Assembly (NCBI GenBank): GCA_002104945.1
Contig: MCFH01000005.1
Location: 791,001-855,000 of the forward strand
Reading direction: 5' to 3'
Length of the DNA stretch: 64,000 bases
Origin: Piromyces finnis
Lineage: Eukaryota; Neocallimastigomycota; Neocallimastigomycetes; Neocallimastigales; Neocallimastigaceae
Shown here: piece by piece, positions 13,808 to 24,228 of the stretch
Numbering within the stretch: position 1 is the stretch's first letter
Layout: each line of letters begins with the position of its first letter
Translations under genes and position numbers: made by a program
The notes under the pieces: generated by a model
Databases searched by the model: none
The model's input: the letters and a program-made list of their open reading frames with translations, nothing else
What the model was told of the DNA's origin: nothing

Positions 13808-15866
13808 CTATAAATCAAAATTTTGTGTAAATTGATATCTATAAGTACTGTATTGATTATCATTAATGTTTATAGCAGCAGGATCATTAGTTACTGGAAG
13901 ATTTGGAGTTGTTTTAGATTTCTTTGAAGTAAGTCTTCTTTTGACAGTACTAGCACCACGCTTTACAGAAGTAGCTCTTCTTGAAATACTTCTCTTAAGT
14001 TGGTTATACTTCTTTGGATTTTTCTTTACAAAAACAAAAGCAGCTGCCGCGCCAACAATTGATCCTGTAACGGCAACACCGGTTACAACAGAACCAGAAC
14101 CACCTTCTTTTTCATCATCAAATTGACTATTAATAATATTTTCAGTTTCTTCAATTTTATTATTTATTGTAGATGGTACTTCTTTATTATTTGTGTTATC
14201 CTTAACAACAGGAATATCATTATTAGCAGGCTTTGAAGTTGGATTTGATACAATATTATTAGTTGAATTTGTTGTTGCATCATTTGAAATTGCATTTGAT
14301 ACTGCATTTGAAGAAGCGTTAGAAGTAGCATTTGAAATTTTATTTGAAACTGCATTTGAAGAAGCATTGGAAACGACTTTAGATGCTACTTTAGAGGATT
14401 CTTTGGAAGAAGCATTTGAAGCTGCTGCACTTGAAATAACTGAGTTGGAAGATGCTGCTTTTGAAGTGGTTGAATTTGATGTAGCATTGTTTTTAGCAAC
14501 TGAACTGTTTGAGACAGTTGGCTTTTGAACAACAGGAGTAGGATTTTGAACAAGAGTAGTTGTCTTCTTAACAGTAGTTTGCACAATTGTGGTCTTTTTT
14601 ACTGAGTTGCTAGAGTTGCTAGAGCTTATGCCTAACGTATTAAATAAAATTCATTAATTAAAATTATGAAAAAAAAAAAAAAAGAATTAATTTATGATAT
14701 ATTTGGTTATACACTCTATTTATAATAACAAGAAAACAAAAAAAAATAAAAAATATTTAATTTATATACATACCTGAACTAAAATTAGAACCACATTGTG
14801 ACTTTCCATCAAAAGTCCAACCAGCTTGTTTTAAATTTTGGGAAGATTTTACAATCATACTAATTCCTATACCATTCAAAGCATTACATAAAGTTGGAAG
14901 CTTATCGTTTAAATTACCGTAAGTAATACCAAAAACAGCCTTGCCATTATTAATGAATTTTTTATAGTATGAACATTCTTTACTATGATTAACACAACTT
15001 TCATTAATTGCAAAATCATAATAGCTTTCAAGAGTATCAATTAAGCCAGGAATATTCTTTAAACCAATAGAAATTCCTAATTCATGAGCTGTATTTCCTA
15101 ACCATTTAGCAAATTGAACTGCATCTGATTCTTTAAGATCCCAATGATTTTTATTTACACTATAACCATCTAAATTATCAACTTCAATACCATCACAGTT
15201 TTTACTTACAGCAACTTTCATACGATTCTTAATTAAAGGCTTAATACCTTCAACTCGATAATCAAGCCAATATTCACCTGGCCAATCATCATATTCATTT
15301 TTAACTAATCCTGATATAGCTTTAAAATCTTTAAAATCATCACGCCATTTTTCAATTGTACCTACAGAGAAATAACATATAACCTTTTTACCAGCATTAT
15401 GAAATTCTTTAATTTTTGAATTGCTTAATTCATAATCAACATCAATAACTTGGGCCTTTTCGGAATTACTTTATTAAGTTGGAATAATATTACAGTAAAA
15501 TTATTTTTAAATAATATTAATGTATTATAAAATATAAAAAAAAATAAAAATAACATATTAATAAATGACTATATAATTTATTATTATAAATAATATTTCT
15601 TGATATTAATATTATTAATTTTTTTTAAAAAAAAAAATATTATATAAATTATAAACTAAAATTTTGTTTTTTTTTATCTTTCACTAAATATTTAATTTAT
15701 AATTTAAAATATTCTAATTTAAAATAATTATTATATTTAATACAAACACATTAAATTTATCATCTCCTATAACATAATTCCAAGTTAAACCTGGAGTTGG
15801 TTTCCATCTTGCTTCAACATTAGATAACAATAAGGAGGTAATTACTGTTGATAATAAGAATTTCAT
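13808..15866 (-). CDS. GH114 glycosidase with Ala/Ser/Asn linker and C-terminal membrane anchor
   Basis: GH114-type enzyme of 545 residues in three exons: 15748-15866, 14774-15468 and 13808-14631. The first intron needs a GTTTGT donor to keep the family's phase 2. The second (14632-14773, phase 1) again follows the last residues of the catalytic domain (FSSG). The signal peptide is MKFLLSTVITSLLLSNVEA. The strand usually reading FSGGT reads FSVGT. Catalytic motifs are CDGIEVDNLDGY and AINESCVNHS; the latter, and the LKNIPGLIDTLESYYDFAINES context, resemble the 20.7 and 23 kb genes more than the other minus-strand ones. The linker contains Ala/Ser/Asn/Val repeats (SNASSNAVSNAISN). A transmembrane helix lies at about 456-473 (GVAVTGSIVGAAAAFVFV), then KRSISRRATSVKRGAST and a final STYRYQFTQNFDL. 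By sequence it is intermediate between the two subgroups of the cluster. Confidence 0.85.
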
Positions 15867-17914
15867 TTTTTTTTTTTTTTTATCTTTTAAAAATCTATTA
15901 TTTTATTATATATTTATATATATTATACTTTATATTATTGAATTTTATAAAAACTCTTTATTTTTAATAATAAAAAAAAGAAATTGATATTGTCGTCAAT
16001 TGCTATTTTTTTTTTTTTTTTAGAAATCTTTATATAACAAATTGTAATTATTTTCAATTTAATTATTTAAAAGGTAAATTAATTTGAAAATAATTACAAT
16101 TAATTTCAATAATAATAAAACAAATCTATAAAAATATAAAAGAAAAGAAATGAAAAGAAAAGAAAAGAAAAATAAAATAAAAAACAAAAAAATAAAGGGG
16201 ATATATCTTAATATTTATTATTAATGATTATTCATATCATAATAATAGCAATAATCATTAATAATTTAGAAAATGACAAATGTTAATCATGATAAAATAG
16301 TTTCACAGCATTATTATTAAAATTACCAACAATTTAATAATATTTAAAATTTCTATATTTTAAATCATTTAATATAAGAAATTTTAAACATTATTAAATA
16401 TAAAGGTAATACAAAATTTATTTTAACCAATAGCTTTATCACTAGTTTATTAAAAGCAAGTAAAAATAAACCATGAATAAATTTAATTTAGTGAAATATA
16501 ATAAAATATTGCTTTTTTTAATATATAAAATATTTATTTATATTAGTGAGTTTCAAAATTAACAAACGACAAAATTCATAATATATATTATTAAAAATTA
16601 AAAAATTAACACACGACAAAATTCATAATATATATTATTAAAAATTTTAAAAAACTAGAAAAAATAAAAAGTAAAAATATTTAAAAAAAAAAAACAAAGA
16701 CCCTTTTTTATTTACTATTAATTCATATTTTACATCAATATTAAATAATATATAATTATATTTTAGAGCTGACTCTAAAAATTATGATAATATATATATT
16801 ATTAATATGATATTAAATAAATATTATAATTAGTATTTTTTTTAAATATGGGTAAGAATTTCCCATTTATTAATAATAAACAATAATAATATATAGTTTT
16901 CTATATTAAAAATTATATTAAAAAATCATTTTATTCGCATTTGTTTAACATCAAAATCTAATTATATTAGCGCAATTAAAATCACAATAAAAAATGATAA
17001 ATGATATTCTATAATTTATAATTAAAATTATATTGTAAAATAACAATTATAACAATTATATATATTTTTTTTATTAACTTATTTATAAAAAAAAATTAAC
17101 CAAGAAATACAATATATAAAGTTTTAATTTATTATTATTATTTCAAAGCTAAAATTGGCATTTTTTCATAAAATTTTAAATAATTAAAAATTTCAAATTC
17201 AACTGTATATATACATATTATATTAAAAAATTTTTTTATTAATAAAATGTTTTTTTTTTTTGAATATTTAAAGAATAATAAAGATTTAAATAATTTAAAT
17301 TTTTAAATTTTTAATTTTATTTGTACTAATTATAATAACCATCAATATTTAATATAGATAATAAAATAAGAAACATTTATTGACAATATAAATATATTAA
17401 TTTATTATTCTTCTTTTTTAAATCTACAATTATTACGTAAAAGACCATTATAAAACCATTAATAGTTTTAAACAGTATTTTTATCTTTATATATGAAAAA
17501 TATTTTGTAGGAGAAGTTAATTAAAAATGAAAAAAAAATATATATATTAACAATTAATCATGTTATACAGAAAAGCAATAAAATAAAACAAAACACTAAT
17601 TAGTACCAGATGGCAGTAAAACAATTAAATAATAATTCTTCGGAAAATGTCATAAATCAACATTAAAAACTTGAACGAATTAATACTATTAATAATATAA
17701 TATCATTATTTTTTATTAAAAGGGAGAAAGACATCATATTTAAGGAAAAGAAAAAAAAATAGTAAAACTATTATAATAAAAGCTACTATATATTTTATTT
17801 AAGACATAATATAAGTATTAAAATAAAATGTTGATTTATTTAATTTTTATGACCAATAATAATGAAAATGATTTAAGTATTAATGAAACAAAAGTAAATA
17901 TTTAAAATTGATAA
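15867..17914. other. A+T-rich intergenic region with a short tandem duplication
   Basis: About 2 kb without a recognisable gene. It includes a GAAAA-type purine tract (about 16140-16170) and the 47-bp tandem duplication listed separately at 16558. Confidence 0.6.
16558..16650. repeat. 47-bp tandem duplication
   Basis: Two adjacent copies of a unit containing AACAAACGACAAAATTCATA, the second with one change (AACACACGAC). The offset between copies is 47 bases. It is non-coding and carries the only CG-containing motif in the neighbourhood. Recent local duplication is the simplest reading. Confidence 0.85.
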
Positions 17915-17927
17915 TGCATATTTATTT
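17915..17927. repeat. target-site duplication, left copy
   Basis: TGCATATTTATTT, identical to 18485-18497. The two copies bound the SINE-like element. The last bases merge into the element's poly(T), so the exact edge is uncertain by a few bases. Confidence 0.85.
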
Positions 17928-18484
17928 TTTTTTTTTTTTTTTTTTTTTAATTTCCGAGTGCATTTCTCCCATCGATCAGAGTTAGCTCCAATGGTGATTC
18001 TTAGAGAAACGTTGGCTCATTCCTATTGCTAGGTGGTTGTGACCCTCTTGGTCTGTCATACTGTTTCTTCAGCTTCGACGCTCACTTAATCCATGTACAT
18101 TAGATGCATGTCGTTGTACGATATTTCACAACTACAATGCTAAGCCTCTTATAGTCAATTTGATCACGTGTCAACCGCCCCCTAATGTTTACACTTAAAT
18201 TGATTAAGGAATATTATGTGTTTTTGGCATAGCCTAAGTCACCACTTATTAAGTTCTAATTTGGAATGTACCATGTACACTAGACCCTCTCAGGCCGGCT
18301 AGACGAGTGTTATTATCATAGTAGTAAATTAGAAAGTTCATTTATACTTACCTGAATATCATAACCCAACCCATGGCAAACCCAGTGGGAAAATCCACAG
18401 GCACTGACATCTGCGGGGTCGAACCAGAAGCCTTATGTATGCTAAGGAAACGCCTTAACAGCCAGGATAAAAACTGGAACGACT
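17928..18484 (-). mobile_element. SINE-like retroposon with Pol III promoter, poly(A) tail and target-site duplication
   Basis: A 557-bp block of much higher G+C than its surroundings. On the minus strand its 5' end carries a tRNA-like head. This has a box A-like TGGCTGTTAAGG (18453-18464), a possible 5-bp anticodon-arm stem CCTTA/TAAGG and a near-perfect box B GGTTCGACCCC (18415-18425), starting 39 bases after box A. TTAAGGCG next to box A recalls Ser/Leu-type tRNAs. The element ends in a poly(A) run of about 24 (poly(T) at 17925-17948 on the plus strand). It is bounded by a perfect 13-bp duplication TGCATATTTATTT. Head, tail and duplication together define a LINE-mobilised SINE. I recognise no protein in it. 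The body is unlike any family I know, so the family is unassigned. Confidence 0.85.
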
Positions 18485-18497
18485 TGCATATTTATTT
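18485..18497. repeat. target-site duplication, right copy
   Basis: TGCATATTTATTT, a perfect match to 17915-17927, directly abutting the 5' (tRNA-like) end of the SINE-like element. Confidence 0.85.
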
Positions 18498-18678
18498 AAT
18501 TACTCTAGACATAATAAAAAGTATATTTGATTAATAATTATATGTTCTTAATCTAATAATAATGAAAAAAAAAAAAGCAAAAAAGAAATAAATTAAATAT
18601 TACTTATTCGCTAATTTCATTTACTTTAATAATAATTTTTAATTTAAATACAAAAATATAGAAAAATACTTTAAATAT

Positions 18679-18769
18679 TGATTGTTGTATTATACCTTTT
18701 TTTTATCTGATTATTATGATAAATAATTAGATAAAAAAAAAAAGTATAATATGTATAATACAACAATCA
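18679..18769. repeat. 91-bp palindrome (MITE-like hairpin)
   Basis: The perfect 17-base terminal inverted repeat TGATTGTTGTATTATAC (18679-18695) returns as its reverse complement at 18753-18769. The inner parts (poly(T)-ATCT against AGAT-poly(A)) also pair, leaving a short AT-rich loop. I see no clear target-site duplication. It could be a tiny MITE or a local inverted duplication. Confidence 0.75.
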
Positions 18770-20749
18770 GTTTTTATAATATATTATTATAAATATAATA
18801 TTATAAATTAATAAATAATTTATATAATTATTATATTCAAATTGTTTTATTATATTTATATTGATAGTATAAAATAATCCATATAATTTTAATTTTTTTT
18901 ATTCACATATATAAATATATAAAAATTTGTATCAAAGAAATCTTATTTATGAACGGTAGATATATAACTTAATTTTTATTTATAAACAACAACCTGGTAA
19001 ATTTATAAATTTAGAGTTTATTTATAAATATCTTAATTATAATGAGCTATAATTAAATATTTTTAGAAAAATAAAACTATTATAAATATCAAAATTTAAT
19101 GTATATTCATTTTACAATTTCAAATATTTGAATATACATTTTATGAAAATCTTAATATATTGTTATTTTAATTAATAATTTATTAATGAATAATTATAAC
19201 CAAAATATAATTAAAAAATTATATATTAAATAAAAACTTAATATAAACTAATTATTCCATTTAGAATTACGGCGGCAAATAATAATTAAATTTTATTTAG
19301 ATAAAATTAGCCTATCCACCTGTTGATACATACATACAACTAACTATATATATAATCAAGGATTAACATTTTTATTATTAATCCAATAATATTTACTTTT
19401 CTGTGAAATCCGTATACAATATATTAGATGATATTAGTAATTGATTATTGTTAAATTAAAATGGCTTAATTATAATAATTATTATTTATGTTTTTTTAAT
19501 GCGTTATTATATTGTTTATATGTGTTGATAATATATTATATTATAATGGTTAATATAAATATTATATTGACATTTACCTCAATATTTTATTAACATAATA
19601 TTATAGTAATATATTAATACTAACCAATCATATTTTAGTATAAGTTCCACAACTTTAACAATTATCTAAAGTATAAATTTTTTTTTTCATTAAAAAATAT
19701 ACTTAATATGGCAATAATTTTTAGTTTTTATCAAATAAATATCAAATTTAAATGTATAATAAATACATAATATAAAAAATAGTAAATGACTGCTAATAAA
19801 TTTTTAGTTTCTACCATTTTATATATTTTAAATTTAATAAAGGTTAATTATATTTTATAATAAAGTTTATTGTAAAAAAAATTATTTAGTACTAAGATAA
19901 TTAATTTTACTAATAACGACGAAAAAAATAAGGTTTTTCAATTAGGCATTTTTTTTTTAATCTTTTTTAATCTTTTTAATTATATTTAATATATTTATTA
20001 TTAATAAATAGTTTTTAAATTAGTTATTTAATAAAATTAAAATAAAAAATTTTTTTGATAATATTTACATTTATAATTTTTATACTTTTTAAAATATAAT
20101 ACATATACTATAGTTTCTATTAAATTATTATACAAAGTATATTAAAATTATATTATTCAATTTATCAATTAATAATAAATTTTTATTGAAACAATATATT
20201 TCTTTATATTATTAATTGAAAGTCTTTATAAAAAAATTTAATATATTGTAAATTAAAATTCAAACTTTTTTTTTTTAGTATAAATACAAATGTATTTTCC
20301 ATCATCTTGAAAAAAATTTTACAGTTTTTAATGCATAGAAGAATAATTTAATAACTTTATATTTATTAAAAAAAATAAACGTAAGAAAAGTAAAACGTAA
20401 AAATATATGATCGATCGAAACATTTATAAATATTAATCAAACAAAATATTATAAAAATTTAATAAAAATACACAGTAAACAAAAAAATTATTTTTACATT
20501 TGATTGATTTTTAATTTAGCAAATAATATTTTTCTTTTATAATAATAAAAAGAGAAATAATACAATAAAAACAATCAACTTAAAATAATTATATAAGCAT
20601 AAAACTTTTCTATTTTATTTTGAAATAATTATTTATTTAATTTTAATTTAATTTAATTTAATTTACTTTAAAATCTATAAATATATTTATTTATAAATTT
20701 AAAAGTGCTTAATTCCTCTTTTAAACAATATTATAATATTTCTTCAAAA
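18770..20749. other. A+T-rich intergenic region
   Basis: About 2 kb upstream of the plus-strand GH114 gene, presumably holding its promoter. I see no gene. A (TTTAA)n stretch lies at about 20640-20665, just before the gene. Confidence 0.6.
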
Positions 20750-22033
20750 ATGAATTTATTAATATCAATTTGCGTTATTGCTTCTTTTCTTTCTAATTAT
20801 GTTAGAGCAGTGTCATGGACAACACCAGGAACAACTTATAATAATGTTATAGCAGATCAACACTTTGATGTTACAATAGAAAAAGCTGAAGTTATTGAAG
20901 TTGATTACCAAACTAGTGCTGATAAGATTTCATTATATCACAGCTATGGTAAGAAAGTAGTTTGCTATTTCTCTGGAGGTACAATTGAAAAATGGCGTTC
21001 TGATTATAATAAATATGCAGCTATACCTGGTTTAATCAAAAATGAATATGGTAACTGGCCAGGTGAATATTGGCTTGATTTTCGTGTTAGCGGAATTCGT
21101 GATTTAGTTTTAGCACGTATGCGTGAAGCTAAAAATAATGGTTGTGATGCTCTTGATGTAGATAATTTAGATGTTTATAATAGTAGGGAAATTAAAAGTT
21201 GGAGTAATCCAATTACTGCTGCTGATACTGTAACATTTGCTAGATGGTTGTCTGAAAAAGCTCATAGTTTTGGTCTTTTAATTGGTTTAAAGAATATTGC
21301 AGGTTTACTTCCAGAACTTTCTGATTACTATGATTTTGCTATTAATGAAAGTTGTGTTAATTATGTTAATGAATGTGGTTTATACAGAGACTTTATTAAA
21401 TCTGGTAAAGCCGTATTTGGACTTACCTATGGTAATTTTGAAGAAAAACTTCCAATAATGTGTAAAGAATTAAATGGTATTGGTATAAGTATGAGCTTTA
21501 AGGAGACTCAAAATTTAGTTCAAGCTGGTTTTTTATTTGATGGAGAAAAATACTGTGGATCTAACTTTAGCAATGGTTATGTTCGTTCTTCTTCAAGTGT
21601 AACTACTAAAAAACCTACTACTACTACTACAAAGAAAAGTACTACTTCTTATTGGACTTCTAAAAAAACTACCACTACTACTACAAAGAAAAGCACTACT
21701 TCTTATTGGACTTCTAAAAAAACTACTACTACAAAGAAAAGTACTACTTCTTATTGGACTTCTAAAAAAACTACCACTACTACTAAAAAGCCAACTTCTA
21801 TTACTACTAAAAAGTCAACTGTTCAATGGACTTCTAAGAAAACTACCTCTACCAAAAAACCAACTACTAGACATACAACTAAAAGAATTGTAACTACTGT
21901 CAGAAAAGTAACTAGTACCAAAAAACATAAAATTACATCAACTTCTAGAAGAATTACCAAAACTGTTAATGGTAAAAAGGTCATTATTGTTATTAAAACT
22001 ATTTTTAGAAGAGGAAAGAAAAAGAATAACTAA
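20750..22033 (+). CDS. GH114 glycosidase with Lys/Thr/Trp repeat tail, intronless
   Basis: GH114-type enzyme of 427 residues in one exon. I chose ATG at 20750 because it opens a proper signal peptide (MNLLISICVIASFLSNYVRA). An in-frame extension to 20705 lacks an ATG at its start. The catalytic domain (about 22-275) has EKAEVIEVDY, VVCYFSGGTIEKW, GCDALDVDNLD and AINESCVNYVNEC. The C-terminal part is Lys/Thr-rich, with four copies of a unit containing TTSYWTSKKTTTTT. It ends in a highly basic stretch (FRRGKKKNN) and has no transmembrane helix, so the protein is probably secreted or bound to the wall by charge. It lacks the intron that the five minus-strand paralogues share. Its nearest relative is the convergent gene at 22969-24228. 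Confidence 0.9.
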   Translation: MNLLISICVIASFLSNYVRAVSWTTPGTTYNNVIADQHFDVTIEKAEVIEVDYQTSADKISLYHSYGKKVVCYFSGGTIEKWRSDYNKYAAIPGLIKNEYGNWPGEYWLDFRVSGIRDLVLARMREAKNNGCDALDVDNLDVYNSREIKSWSNPITAADTVTFARWLSEKAHSFGLLIGLKNIAGLLPELSDYYDFAINESCVNYVNECGLYRDFIKSGKAVFGLTYGNFEEKLPIMCKELNGIGISMSFKETQNLVQAGFLFDGEKYCGSNFSNGYVRSSSSVTTKKPTTTTTKKSTTSYWTSKKTTTTTTKKSTTSYWTSKKTTTTKKSTTSYWTSKKTTTTTKKPTSITTKKSTVQWTSKKTTSTKKPTTRHTTKRIVTTVRKVTSTKKHKITSTSRRITKTVNGKKVIIVIKTIFRRGKKKNN

Positions 22034-22968
22034 TTTATCTGAAAAATAAAAATGACAACTTTTAATTTATATTCGATTTATGCTTTATAATATTAAATTC
22101 TATTATATATATAGTATTAACAATATAATACATAAATCAATTATTTATTTTATATAGTTTATATAGAGTGTATATAAATAAAATTATAATCAAAGGTATA
22201 TAATTGTATATTTGATATCATTTTATTATATATTTTTTCTGTTTTGTTTTTTTTTTTTAGCTCATAGATTTTAGTTTATAAACATATAACATATAAAAAA
22301 AAAAAAAAAAAGAAAAAAAATAAAAGTAAAATAAAACATTATTTTTCTTTTAAACAAAATAATAATTTGAAAATATATAAAGTGTTTGTTAAAATGGTAA
22401 TAAAAAATAAACTTTATAATTTAACATGACATATTAAATCAATAAAGATTACTTTTGTTAATTACTAAAGTTCTAGAATATAAAATTATTCATTTTGTCA
22501 TTATTTGTTATATAATAGATAATAATTTTTTTTTTTTTTTAATTTATTATAGAATATTTTAAATTCATATAATAAATAAATAAAAAAAAAAAAAAAAAAA
22601 AAAAAAAAAGACATAATACCATTAATCAAATCAATATTATTTATAATTATAGTTTTATTTTTTTTTATATATTAATACATTATATATAATGAAAAAAAAA
22701 AAAAAAATAAGAAAATGTATGTGCAACATTTTATAAAGTATAATAAATTAAAGAAAAATAAAAATGTATATATAAAATATAAATATTATAAATAAAAATA
22801 ATAGATTAAATTCAAATTCTTTTTTTTTTTTTTTCTAGTCTTTTTTTTCCTACATCCACCCACTTAATATATACATTGTATAAATAAAAATTTTTATAGT
22901 ATTTAATTATTTTTAACACAACACAGTTATACTCTCTTCAAAAACTATCATTTGCCATTTTTTCTTTT
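22034..22968. other. intergenic region between convergent genes
   Basis: About 0.9 kb between the 3' ends of two convergent GH114 genes. It is rich in poly(A) and poly(T) runs (the longest near 22582-22608). I see no gene or clear terminator hairpin. Confidence 0.6.
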
Positions 22969-24228
22969 TTAGTAATTCCATCTTCTTCTAAAATTAACTA
23001 CTCTACTAATCATAAACATTTTTTTTGATTTTGTAGCAGAACTAGTAACATAATAATCAATAGGATTATTAGAAGAGTAATTATCTTTTTCAGTATTTGC
23101 CGATGCTTGGGTATCATTTTTTACATTTTCAATAGTTTCAGATAGTTGAGTAGAATGTTCTGGATTTGTAACAGCTGTAGATGTTTGCTTATCCTTATCC
23201 GAACTTTCAGTGGTTGTAGATGTTTGTGTAGCCTTATCCGAACTCTTAATAGTTGTAGATGTTTGTGTAGCTTTATCCGAACTCTTAATAGTTGTAGATG
23301 TTTGTGTAGCCTTCTCTGTAGTCATAGTAGTAGTAAGTGTTTGAGTAATTGTTTTTTTAATAGTAGTTACATTAACTGGAATAGTATGATTATAACCATT
23401 TTTATAGCCAGAGCCACAATATTTTTCACCATCAAATATAAAACCATCTTGAACTAATTTTTGAGTCTTCTTAAAGCTCATACTTATACCAATACCATTT
23501 AATTCTTTACACATTATTGGAAGTTTTTCTTCAAAATTACCATAGGTAAGTCCAAATACGGCTTTACCAGATTTAATAAAGTCTCTGTATAAACCACATT
23601 CATTAACATAATTAACACAACTTTCATTAACAGCAAAATCATAGTAATCAGAAAGTTCTGGAAGTAAACCTGCAATATTCTTTAAACCAATAGAAAGACC
23701 TAAATTATGAGCTTCTTCAGACAACCATCTAGCAAATATTACAGTTTCAGCAGCAGTGATTGGATTACTCCATTTTTTAATTTCCTTACTATTGTAAGCA
23801 TCTAAATTATCTACATCAAGAGCATCACAACCATTATTTTTAGCTTCACGCATACGTGCTAAAATTAAATCATGAATTCCTTCAACACGAAAATCAAGCC
23901 AATATTCACCTGGCCAGTCACCATATTCATTTTTGATTAAACCAGGTATAGCTTCATATTTATCATAATCAGAACGCCATTTTTCAATTGTACCTCCAGA
24001 GAAATAACAAATTACTTTCTTACCATAGTCATGATATAATTCAATTTTCTTTGCACTAGTTTGGAAATCAACCTCAACAACTTCAGCTTTTTCTATATCA
24101 ATATTAAAATTTGGATCTGCTATAACATCATTCCATGTTGTTCCTGGTTCTGGTTTCCATAATTCTGCTTTAGCGCGATTAATAAAATATAAGGTAGCAG
24201 TAACATAAATTGTTTTTAAAAATTTCAT
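22969..24228 (-). CDS. GH114 glycosidase with Thr/Ser repeat tail, intronless
   Basis: GH114-type enzyme of 419 residues in one exon. ATG at 24228 is preferred because it opens the signal peptide MKFLKTIYVTATLYFINRAKA; the frame extends upstream without need. Catalytic motifs are VICYFSGGTIEKW, GCDALDVDNLD and AVNESCVNYVNEC, as in the gene at 20750. Over about 100 bases around the FGLTYGNFEEKLP segment the two genes differ at only one base, third codon positions included. The tail instead carries units of DKATQTSTTIKSS and a Thr/Asn-rich end finishing in FRRRWNY, with no membrane helix. It has no introns. Sharp divergence of the tails beside near-identical catalytic domains points to recent duplication or gene conversion of the domain. 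Confidence 0.9.
   Translation of the reverse strand: MKFLKTIYVTATLYFINRAKAELWKPEPGTTWNDVIADPNFNIDIEKAEVVEVDFQTSAKKIELYHDYGKKVICYFSGGTIEKWRSDYDKYEAIPGLIKNEYGDWPGEYWLDFRVEGIHDLILARMREAKNNGCDALDVDNLDAYNSKEIKKWSNPITAAETVIFARWLSEEAHNLGLSIGLKNIAGLLPELSDYYDFAVNESCVNYVNECGLYRDFIKSGKAVFGLTYGNFEEKLPIMCKELNGIGISMSFKKTQKLVQDGFIFDGEKYCGSGYKNGYNHTIPVNVTTIKKTITQTLTTTMTTEKATQTSTTIKSSDKATQTSTTIKSSDKATQTSTTTESSDKDKQTSTAVTNPEHSTQLSETIENVKNDTQASANTEKDNYSSNNPIDYYVTSSATKSKKMFMISRVVNFRRRWNY

Noticed and set aside
18400-18484. A true tRNA gene at the SINE head
   Set aside because: Box B is good, but no acceptor stem closes, position 33 of the putative anticodon loop is not T, and the D-arm is shortened. It is a tRNA-derived promoter, not a tRNA.
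1-24228. Dockerin or carbohydrate-binding modules on the GH114 proteins
   Set aside because: I looked for Cys-rich fungal dockerin patterns in all seven tails and found none; the tails are low complexity or membrane anchors.
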